Of a DNA stretch of 64,000 bases, positions 49,491-61,195 are shown piece after piece; within the stretch, counting starts at the first letter, position 1; the number at the start of each line of letters is the position of its first letter. Position numbers and translations under genes: made by a program. The DNA is from Trichoplax adhaerens (taxonomy: Eukaryota > Placozoa > Uniplacotomia > Trichoplacea > Trichoplacidae): positions 20,232-84,231 of the forward strand of contig NW_002060955.1 in the NCBI RefSeq assembly GCF_000150275.1, written 5' to 3'. The notes below the pieces were generated by a model. It saw nothing but the letters and a program-made list of their open reading frames with translations, ran no database searches and had not been told where the DNA came from.

Positions 49491-51260
49491 TAGACATTTT
49501 TGATAAATAGTTAAATATGTGACAAATAAAAGAAATTTTCTGGGTAAAGAATGCGACTTGCGAGAGCTAGATTCAATATAGAAGAATTAATTTTGATTAT
49601 ATATATATATATACATATATATGTACGAAACAATCTACCCGTGGAAATGACTAACTTTTACCAATCTTAGTAATATCCGACTTTATTTTTATGCCTTTCA
49701 GTTAATATTTTTCTTTTCTTTCATTCAAACTGTTATATTTAAGGCTCAATCAATACTAGCTAATAAGACTGAAACAATTGAAACTCTAGGCTTCCGTCTA
49801 AACAATAATATCATTGTTTTGATGGGAACCAATTTATTTAATTATGCTGTTGCTAGGTAGGTTTATAATGACTGCAATCATCTATAACCAAATCAATCTT
49901 GAAAACCGCCTTTCAATTTAAAAGCTATTCTTATTGATCAAAACATCTTTTCCACTAAACGTTCGTAGTTCTACGTAGATCGTTAAATAAAGAGAAACTG
50001 ATAATAATATTGCTTATTATCCCTCAATCTTATACATAATGTATTAATTTCAATGGACTATTAAGCTAAATTTATTCTATTGGAAATTAGCAGCCCACGT
50101 TACTGGTATTCTGCTTCAACAATAACAAAATGATTTTCATACTTGCCTGTGACCCTATAACCTAGGATTGGTTTCACCATTAGGTAAAGCAGAGAATGAA
50201 AAGTTTTCAAATATCAGTTAAATACTGTATATCTGTAATTAATTGGAAAGGAAGGAATACATACATCGGCATTTAAATAATATTATCATCTTTCTAAGTC
50301 AACAAATTTCTCTTGCACAGTAAGTAATTCGGTTTTTTAAAAGTTGGATTTAATTATGTTGTTCAACAATTGCAATGGACCACATTTACTATACGATATT
50401 AGGCTAAATGCCATTATATTCGATAGAGTATTTTAGTTTTATGAAATTTTTAAGCTATTTCTAACTCGTTATATAAATGTGTCTTATGTTTTTAGCCCAT
50501 AAATGAAGTTAACCCTCTTTAATTTACATTGAGACCGAACGATTTTAGCAGCAAGTTTAGGTAGAAAATGTACAGGACTTCAAATTTTAAACATCGATTT
50601 GAGATACAAATTCGTTATTATCATAGAGTATAACCTGATATATATAGCTCTCTGTAGTTAGATACTAGGGTTAATAGACTAGTTCAATCCAATGTCTAGA
50701 CAAGTTTATAATTATTTAATAGTGAATTTGCTAAATGTAACATCGAATTTTAATTAAGCAGAAGTAATATGAAAAATGTAGACAGTTAATGAAGGGTAAG
50801 GAATTCATTAAATAATAGATCAATGACTAAGCTGCTAGTAATGGTATTCAATAATATTACTTAACTGATTCACATTGTGGTTTCGGTAGATATTGGATAT
50901 CGTTGAATGAAAAACAGAATTTCTTGATGGTCAAGGCCACAGAGATTAGACATTGCAAAAACGTCAAATGAACTTACGGGATAGATTTCATTTTTAAATA
51001 GCAAATTAAAAGCGTCAAATGCCGACTGAAAATTACTCATAATCAAGAAAGTTAATTCGCGATTAGTATTTAAATATCGATCAATTCAATATTGATAATA
51101 CTGTCAGAAAGAAATAATTAGCACTCTTTCATTAAAGAGGCCCTGGATTTCAAGAAGCAAAGTATTCATACCTTTATATTCCGTCATCGATAATATATCA
51201 AGCATTAATCGAAAAAGTTCATTTTAATAATTTATTGCAACAAGAAGGAAGGCAGAAAGT
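49491..51260. other. 5' flank of gene F
   Basis: AT-rich, with a (TA)n tract at about 49598-49622. No exon or further arrestin remnant was recognised. Confidence 0.5.
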
Positions 51261-54200
51261 ATGGTTAAAATCGATGTACGTGCAATAGTATTTGATTGCG
51301 ATCAAACAGTATATTTTCCAGGTCAAGTTATATCTGGCGAAGTTATTTTAGATAGTCCTGGCAATGTTAAATTACGACGTGTTTTAGTTCGTATTTATGG
51401 ACGCGCAGAGACTCGTGTAGAAGAAGTAATTAAAAGCAAAATAAGAAGTTGTAAACGCGATCATCGAGATCATTGTAATATTTTGGATTATAATGTAACC
51501 GTTTGGGAAAAAGGTAAGATGAAAGTTACAGTTCATCAAACATCTTGTGATCTTACTTTGAATTTAAGCCAGCACATTTTTCAGCATTTATCTTAAAAGT
51601 TTACATAAATTATGAACAGTTCATTTGCCTATTTCCATCATTTGAATTTTTTCCTGTGACTTAATTCGGTTTCATTAAATATCATATCAGTTTTTGATGA
51701 AATCTACTATAATAATCCGCTAACAGAACTATAGCCATTATACTTAATATAAATGGATATTTTTGACTACCACCATTAGAGAAAGAATTTTACTAAATCA
51801 AAACTATGTCATTATCTTTAATAGTATCATTATCTATGTTAAGGGCAAATAGCAATCGATAAAATAGATGAAGTAAGAAATAGGGAATAGTAAGAGATAA
51901 TTGATCTTTGTGCGCGATTTTAAAATCGATTTTGTCAACAAAACTGTTTTCAGAAATACCCGTAGTCTTGAACATAAAGAAATCTATTTTATGGTAATAT
52001 AGGGCAGTTATGAAGATTACCCAAGAATCTTAAATAAATCGCTACACTTTTACAATTTATAATGAGATTTAGAGCAAAGTAACCTTAACTCTTAATATTA
52101 GCGTTTTGATGTAAAGCCCACTCCTTTTATCATTTGATATCGCTCTAATCATGTTTAAGTGAAGATTACGTATAAACAAGTCAAGTTTTAACTTATTTAG
52201 CTTTTTATGCCGCTGATGATAACTTGCAAATTTAAATGTACTAACAATGATGACCTGTTATTAACAAAGTCTGGCTGTCTCCGTCAAGGTTATTTGATTT
52301 TAAATCTTTGTAAAAAGAATAACAACAGTTACTTCTTTTAGATATCGCGTAAATACTACGTGACATGGTCACACTTGCATCTTAAATTCTATTTCCTAAT
52401 TTTCATGCTAGTGTAGACAATATTTAGACATTTCATTATATATATAGAAAATCGGATCAAACTATATATACATTCGCATTTTATTTAGCCTTTTTTATAA
52501 CGTTAAATAGCAGTTAATTTTCTATGGTAATTAAGTACAAAATATAGAAACAATTAATGAATTGAAACATTTTTATAGTTGATTATACGCTTAATCCTAT
52601 ACCATTTACATTTATAACTTTTCATTCTATAACAGTAACCTTTAGTTGCTATATATTGACTACATTTGATACCCAATAATTTATCAAAGTTTCTTTTTAC
52701 AGATCAAGTTGCTATCGTCTTTATTATTTTCTTGCGGCCAATAGGCAACGTTATGCTTTCAAAAGTTTTTAGTATCAGATAATATAATCAAGCATACGTT
52801 TGAAATTAGCCATGCAGGAATTATAAATAATTTTTGGCACTTATTTAAATAATTAAAGCGTTTCTATTGAACTATCAGCAAGTTTTAAACTACCGTTGAA
52901 ATTGCAATTACTTTTCAAAGGAATATAAGCATAAATTAGTCTGCAAACCTATGAGCATATAGTGAACAGTACGCATTGATACAGAATAAATCGAACAAAT
53001 AATTATCATAGAGCATAGCTAGAGAGGAATTTAATCTAGAATAATGAAGTATTAATTTGATATCGAGAAAATATCAGCCTAAGATAACAAAGTCTTAATT
53101 CATACTTTCGATCACTATTTAGTTGTAAGTTATAGATATTGCACTTTGTTGAGAACAAAACTTCTCTTGAGATATGTAACCATAATCGTAAACTATTTAA
53201 TTTAATTCTGCATCAATTTCAATTCTTTAGTATGATATTAGATTTACAATAATTTGTTTAACTTCCATTAATGGTACTAGATTGCCATGAGCCAAGTTAG
53301 TCAATAAAAGAAGAGTTATTTCTACATATTAAAAATTTAAAATAATAACATTCTGCTTTGGTTAGGGTAGGAAGTCTATCGCTATCATAATGAATTCTTT
53401 GGGATTTATATCAGTCGTAGTTTGTAAGATTGCATTCATTTTTATCTTGCCACAATAGCAAATAATGAAGCGACTATTGCTTTCGATGTAATTATCTTAA
53501 TTTATTTTCTATACGAGCATATTACTGCATTTAATCTTAATAAGCTTAGCGATTAAAATATTAACAGTATGAAATCATAGACGTATCTAACATGATAGCA
53601 GTAATTTCTGTATAGTATATTGTACACATCGAAGCTGGATTGTCATTCGTATAAAAGTTTTACCCCCGGTAGTCATTCACTCATATCTGTCGTCAATAGT
53701 TAAGCTCCAATCTGATTAATTAGCTTAATTTCTACGAGCACTGCTCATGGTAGGTCATTATTTGTTTTAGAAATCGATCAACTTAAGACGTAGTCAATTA
53801 TTTATGACAGTAATCATCCAAAATTAAGTCATCTTGGTAAATCTTTAACATTAAAGACTATTCCTATCAAATAAAAATTCAACAATTAATTAATTATTTA
53901 TCATCGCCGTATTATCACACGATAAATTACAGGAAAAATTAGAATTGTGAACTTTTACCGTTATAATAACACCTAGATCATATTTCAAAATGATTAAGAA
54001 TTTCCTTCGAACGAATACTTTATAGTAGCAATATTTCATCCTTAAATAAATCTCATTCACTTCTATTTATATTAGAGATCTATTTTCGTATCACAACAAC
54101 TAATGTTACGTGGTTTAATAAAATTAGATTATTTTTCAACACCGACTTTGCAAATTTTAATTAAATTTTTTTAATAGAAAGCTTCACAGTAAAATTACAT

Positions 54201-57200
54201 ATTTTATCAAAATATGTGATATATGCTCATTTAAAAAACTACAGCTGTTTTATGCAATTACCTATGAGAAAAGCTTTTTGCTTTTAAGTCATCAGCGATT
54301 AATTGTATCTTTTAAAGATCTCTACATAAAAGGAAATTGATTAATTACAGAAATGAGTAATTTTCAATTAATGCTTCACAATGTTATTAAATTCAAATTT
54401 CTATATTACCTTCGAAAACCATTCGCCATCTCAATATAGTGAATACTTACATCGTTTTGCAACAATAGTATCTGATAACATTACTTTATTCAAATTTGAA
54501 GGCCTTTGCAATAATTGAATTTTCATACAAGGTTTTGTTTACTTCGCCACTGTCTGGTCAAAATTTGCAATAATGCATTAAAATGCATAGCACACTACAA
54601 TTAAACTGCTATTATTAGACTAGGAGCAGATGGCTGCAAAACTATGTAATTTATTTTTCTTAATCACTGAGCTTTATCTTGGAATTGCTATACCATTACC
54701 AAAATTGGGATTGCTACGCTGGCATTTCGATCCAGTAAATTTATCTAGAATGAAATTTAAACTTTCATGAATAATTATTATATCTAAACTTGAATATAGA
54801 AAAATAATCTCTATTCTTCATTGAGCACAAAAGCGCTGCGATATTTAAAGTGTTCTGCCATGAAAAGGGATTTCCTACCGGAGATGGGCTAGTACAACAT
54901 AAATGAAAACTAGGAAAGTATTCAAATTTTTAGTTTAATTCAAGGCTCAGAAATACTTTATCTTATGAAAGTGTGAGTGTCACAAAACAGCTTTGCAACA
55001 AGATAACGTAATCTACGATCAATAAGTCAATTCCTTGAACTACGTATCAAGGAACGATATCTGCACTATCACGAGCACTTTTGCTCTACTAGCAGACTAC
55101 ACAAAGACTTAAACGCCTCGTATTTTACGTTAAACACTAAGTTGGACAATTCTTCTTTATTTCACGATATACTGCATTTATATACTATTCCTCAATAGTT
55201 CATGAGTCATAGTTAATACAATTAACATTAGAATCATTTACTGAATTAGATATTAATTTTAGCTACTGCTCTCTTAATGCAGACAACAGTATTTACGAAC
55301 ATAGACATGTAATAACTAATACAGAATAGTCAGATTACGATATGTCCTATCACGGAACATTTCCATGATAATTTACAGTCTATCATAAGTAAATTACAAT
55401 CACAATGATTCGAACTGTAAGCAGATGATTTGCATTCCCTATTATAACTATTATAATTTCAGTATGTGTATAAGTGTCACTGTCATAAAAAGTCAGTGCT
55501 ATATTAAAATACAGTATATCCAAATTAGAAGTTAACTAAATAAGGATAGTCTAACAGAATTATCCTAACAAAGTTATTTCTACTGTAATACAGTATTTAA
55601 CACTGTAACAGTGAGCTAAAGTTGCCACTTACTACAATTTAGATCTGTTTTATATATTTATATCAACCAACTATGTCGTAATAAATTAATCCTAGTTCGG
55701 CGGTATCTCACGCCTTATTGTGATAAGTATGAATGTTCTATGGTTTATCGCACTACCATTATCAAATCAAAGGCTGCATGTTATATTGTACATCTATAGA
55801 AGGAATTTGTCATTATACCTTCAAAGTTATATAAAAATATCGGTTAGCTAGGTATCTCTTCTCCGGTTTTTTGTATTAAGATCAAGAGTCGATAACGGCA
55901 TTTAAAACATACAAACTTCAAATATACTATATTCCGCTAGAAATACCAATTGTAAAATAATTATACTAAATTTACTGCTAGGATTTAAAACATGATCTAG
56001 TATTTATCTATTCAATATGACAGACATCAAATTAATCGACAATGTTGATCGATTTCAGGCATTCACATACAAAATAGTAAATTTTCATTGTTTACTGCAT
56101 TGATTGTAATATCTACTAACTCATTTGAATTATTGGCAGAATCCAGTTTTTCAAATAAGCATTCAAAATCTTTACTATACCTTGCGTGCCATAATAGAGC
56201 ACCCTGAAAGCAATTTGCGCTTGAGATATTTAATTATGATTAAATGCTATACAATAATACCATATACAATTAAAATCTTTTTACAAATTAATGGACTTAT
56301 TTTTATTAGTTAAAGAATCGCACACTATAATTTTATATCACCTTAAATTGCCATAAATTTTGCCTTTGGTCCTCTGTAGAATATCGTATATTCCCAACTC
56401 GACACTATATTCACAATTTCTAGGTTTAGTAATAATTTGTTTATAAAATCCCAGTAATCAGGATTACCACTTCTATAATGTTTATAGTTATGATGATTAC
56501 AAATAGATCAGATAAATGTCTTCAAATTCGATCACACTTTATTTAATAGAGCACAAATATACAATTTGCTACTCTAAAGATTGGATTTAATTGAACGATA
56601 TCGTAAGATATATATGATTTTATTACAATCCTGCCATTCTATTAACTCTATGATATAAACTATAGAATAGGTACGTCAATATAATCATTTTCCAGTAAAT
56701 TTTAATTTTTCTAATGGTCTCAGGTAAATACGGTGGCTGTATTTGTATAAGTTACCATTAGCAATATATTTTTCATACACCAAAGTTATCATTAGAATTT
56801 TAACTTTGCGAAATTACAAAGTTTGTTTTCTCATTTTTAATTGTTATGTCTGTTATCACGAAGTTAACCTTAATTTTGAGTACCTATTAACGTAATTTAT
56901 GCTGTAACTGCACTCTTAAATAACTCTAAAATGCTTAATTAATTCTTATTCCTATAGGAGACAAAAAATTATGCAGTGCAAGTTTACTAGCTGGAAGGCA
57001 TACCTTTTCATTTAGTTATCAATTGCCAATGAATAATTTACCGAACTCGTATCAAGGCGATAGCAATCATAACATTCGCTACATGGTCATTATATCAGTT
57101 GATCAAGGATGGAAATTTGAAGATCTTGCCAATAAACCTTTTCATGTTGTTGAGGATATAAGCATTAATCGTTCAACTTTTGTAAGTTTACTTGATAAAC

Positions 57201-58538
57201 AATCTAGCTTTCATAACTCAGCATGCTACTTCAATGACATTCTAGTATATATGAAACTAATTTACCGTATTACTTACTGTTAGGAGCGTCCTATTCCGTT
57301 GGTATCAGAAAAACAGATACCCTATTTTCTATGTTGCTCCGGCACAGCTAAATTAACGGCTAGTTTAGAATATTTAGCATGCTATATTGGGGAAGCTATT
57401 AATATTCAAATGATTGAATTGGAAAATAATACGAAGCAAGAAATCACTGGCGTGGCAGTCCGATTAATACGAAATATAACCCATAAAGCTAAAGGTATAG
57501 GAATTTTTGAAGTATTTGCTATCGTTAACTATAATTCTTTTAACAACACGGACTATGCATGGATAATTTATAGTTGCTATTATCTCATTTAAAATATGTT
57601 TTACATTACTTAGGAGTTGAAAATGTGTCAACTGACGTTTGCTTGATAAAACAGCTGTTTCGAACATTAATGCCAGGCCAAACAATTACATGGACTAACG
57701 AATCTCTGGTTATTACAAAATTGCAACCTACAATTGCTAAATTTGACCTTATATCTATTGGTTACGTATTAGAGGTAAGATATGAAGCTTACAGTTTTAT
57801 CTAAATATTTTGATATAATTATCCAACATTATTATAAAATCCTCACGAAGAAGTCTCAATCTTATATAATCCTACATGACGATAATAAACGACCCTAAAT
57901 TATTTCGATAAATTCGTATAATTGCGTTAGTATATCCTTATATAATGCCAATTGAATTAATAATTATACACAATTAATGAATAAAACTGGCCAAATACGA
58001 ACTATAGATATTAATTAAGGGAATCAGATAGCACCAGCCAGCGCGCTACCTAACTATTGTAATTTCTTGAGGAGTTTAGATCTAGGTAGAACGAAATGGA
58101 TAATTTACGATTAAAACTTGTTGAATATATAATATTCATATTAAATAATGAGTCAGGTAGTTTTAGTCAGTACGCTAGCCAGGTATTGCAACTTCTTGAG
58201 TAGCTTAAATCTTTGTAGAAAAATTGATCTTGAACAATTAATAACTTCAAAATATTTCTTTCTTCCTTAACTTCATTTAGATTCAAGCATTTCTAAATAA
58301 AAATACGACACTGTCAGTTGAATTTCCAATAACTATTGGCGATCGACCTGATATTAACCCCCTTCCATCACATAAGAATTCAGTGTCATTTCTGGATTCA
58401 TCGCTTTATGAATTAACTCTACCTGGGGCTGTTACAAGAGATCAAGCTCCAAATGATTTAGAAAGATGTACTATTAGTAGCAATTTATCATCTTTAACAG
58501 AGAGTTATACTAGTTATAAAGACCATCTAATGAAATAA
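51261..58538 (+). CDS. Alpha-arrestin (ARRDC-like) gene F, 5 exons, ~368 aa, short tail
   Basis: Exons 51261-51513, 56958-57181, 57284-57494, 57614-57774 and 58281-58538 (TAA) join with phases 1-0-1-0. N domain: YFPGQ at aa 18-22, IYGRAETRV, LPNSYQG, NIRYMV. C domain: FLCCSGTAKL, IGEAI, WTNESLVITK, ISIGYVLE, then ITIGDRP in exon 5 where others have VGTIP. Exon 5 is terminal, so the sixth exon of A, C and E is missing. The tail is serine/threonine-rich and ends in a basic HLMK, with neither PPxY nor the C-terminal signature. Intron 1 is the longest in the window (5444 nt) and holds a dispersed element at 54975-55612. Cargo binding is expected from the fold; coupling to ligase is not. Confidence 0.92.
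54975..55612 (+). mobile_element. Dispersed non-coding element, longest copy, in intron 1 of gene F
   Basis: Shares blocks with 34315-34636 (in reverse orientation) and with about 61600-61985 (same orientation), among them GATAACGTA, TTAGACGCC or TTAAACGCC, TTCATGAGTCAT and, toward the right end, CTAACAGAATTATCCTAAC. No coding capacity is visible. It is the fullest of the three copies and defines the family as roughly 640 bp. Confidence 0.7.
58020..58225. repeat. Imperfect ~50 bp duplication in intron 4 of gene F
   Basis: GCTACCTAACTATTGTAATTTCTTGAGGAGTTTAGATCT at about 58045 and GCTAGCCAGGTATTGCAACTTCTTGAGTAGCTTAAATCT at about 58173 are related at about 128 bp offset. Confidence 0.6.
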
Positions 58539-61195
58539 TATCACAATGAAAGCTGATCATTACAGTATAATAACTAGCTGTATTTAATTGATAGTAAGTT
58601 TAGGACCGAAATACAGTACGAGACTTGTCAAACTCTTAGTTAAAGACAACATTTTTGCATTTGTATAATATCGCTTAGCAGTATTGTTTAATATTTACGG
58701 ATCATTCTTTTATTCGGCATAGACTAAACCATTCGAAACGTTTTGCTACCAGAGTTGAGATACAAATCGAAATAATAATTTTAGACTGATAGTTTCAATA
58801 TTTCAATTTACCATAATGTGTATATAAGCATTGTTATCTCCAAATCAAACAAATAGTTGTTGTGTCCCGCTATCCTTCTTCAGAAGTCTGATTTTTTTAT
58901 AATTATTATCATGATTGATTTTTTAACGGGAATTGTACATGTATATCTATTTACTCATGTTCAGAAGAGTTTTTTAAACTTCTGCTTAAATTTTTGGCAA
59001 TTTTAGGCCTTATCTACGTTACTCTACACTATAAAGCTAAACTAATAATTAAAATCGAAAAATCTGTAAATAAAATTGGACGCATTCCGATATTCTAGAT
59101 GGTAAAGTATTCAAGGTTTTCTTAGTATAAACCCTATATAACTGCCATGGTAAGAACTTAGGCTTATAAATTATTATTTTTTCTAGATATTGATGGTAAT
59201 TTTGCGATATTCGAGATTATAGCCTAAGTTTGAAGTTAATAAGTTCGTCTCTTAGCATATTTAATGCCTCTCAACATATCTAGTGAGCATTAATTCCCAC
59301 ATTCAAATAACTCTTACAATCTGTAATTGTTACAAGCTAGGATAGGTAGCTAAGCAAGCCAAGCTAGGGTAAGCCCTAAATTGCAACAAGGGTTGAGAGT
59401 ATTTTCTAACCTATACTACCGCTATTTGGAATGCTAGTCAATTGTTATTCCTAAGTAGATAGGTTTTAACACGGCGAGACCTTCAAACTTACTAGAAAGT
59501 CATAATCTAATTAATTATCGGTGAAGCTGACGCTTAGATATGTTTCGGTACCTACAACTGGTTTAACTAGGTCAGTCACCTCGTCCATGAGAAACTAACC
59601 AAATTAATACTCTAAACAGCACTTATTTGTACAGATTGGACACAGTCTAATCCTATTAAATTTACTGTATCAGTATTAAATTAATCAATTTTTGATAATA
59701 GTTTAGCAAACACATAGTAGGCTATCCCTACTAAGATATTACTTCTAAACTTAGAAATTGTACTTTGAAGCTTAACAACCTTGGAAGTGATAGATACAAT
59801 CCAATTTAACTAGTTGGTAATTGCTAGCTTAGTCTATCTAATCTTTAAGTAAGAATTACTAACATGTCAACTGTTAACCACTAAACTTACAGTTAAGGAG
59901 ACCTCAAATATTTCTGAGATATAAATATATAAAGAACGTAACGTAGAAATAAAGTACACGCCACGAAGATTACTTTCGTAATAGTAAATTTCATTGAAGC
60001 ATAAGGATCGCTACCGTGTATCATATTAGGATAAATCGCATTAATAAGTATAAAGCATATAAATATCTTTGCAGTAAGGTATTAAATTAAAGAAAAAGCG
60101 ATTAACTAATCTATTTCGCAATAAGACATACGCATTATGATTTTGTAACATTTAACTTTCGCATCAATGTAAATATATAGTACTATAATGTTCTACGATA
60201 TTTCTTAAGAATTATAACGCCGATCTCTAAAGACTATTTTCTATGTAATTGGGAATCGAATTTCGGAAGATTGCTGGATCACTTAAAATGCGAATTATAT
60301 CAGTTAGTGTAAATTACAGGAAAAGAAAAAAGTTTTCAGCGTATGAGAACTTACTGATCTTAACATTTATAATACACCCGCACATTATTAATTATGATTA
60401 CTTTCCGCTGGAACTCTAAATATCTTTTGCTTTATAGCTGGAAAAGCAAGACTCAAAATTTCAAGCAGATATTTGGCCTGAGCTCTAAACTCAGGTTTTA
60501 AAATGAATAACACTTTTCTCTTTAAGGAAAATAAATGCTGGACGGCCATAAAGATCTCACTACTCAGCACTACCGGTAGCGATAGGTAATTCAAGGAATT
60601 CATTGCTTTAAAATCAAATTTAGTAGAATATTACTTCGTTTTTGGTGTATTATGAATTAGTACGAGGCCTATTTACTAATGTTCGAATATGGATTTGATA
60701 TGATTTTGACTCGCATAATTAATATATTTATCTATAATTTTATATCTAGTCATATGTTTTTTTTAAACTCACGACTCTGTTCAGTACATAAAATAATTAA
60801 TTGTATCAATGATTATCTAATTCCATTCCTTTTAATTCCTTTTCTGAGAACCTTTTAACTTTAAAATAATAAGTAATACAATTTGATCAAGGTGGAAATT
60901 TTTCTCTAATAGAATTGGTTCTGACCAATGAAGTCTTACATAATGATCGTAAACTAATTTAATTATTGGTTGTACAATTATTTCATTCCCTTGCCAATGG
61001 CTTTAGTATTATCAATATTCATTTCAGCTCTGCAGACTACTAACGTTCTATACCTTCGTTACTAATTATTTATCGCTCACTGTGCCCTGCAGGTACCTAT
61101 GTAAGATTATGATAGTTGAGTAAACTTGCGTAAGCCTATCTTGTCTATCTGAAATTTTATCTGGAAAAATTTTAGAACGTGATAAACAGTAAATT
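58539..61195. other. Intergenic between genes F and G, nothing recognised
   Basis: AT-rich with dense stops. The open frame 60388-60603 (- strand, 71 codons) has mixed composition but no domain that I recognise and no splice partner. Confidence 0.55.
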
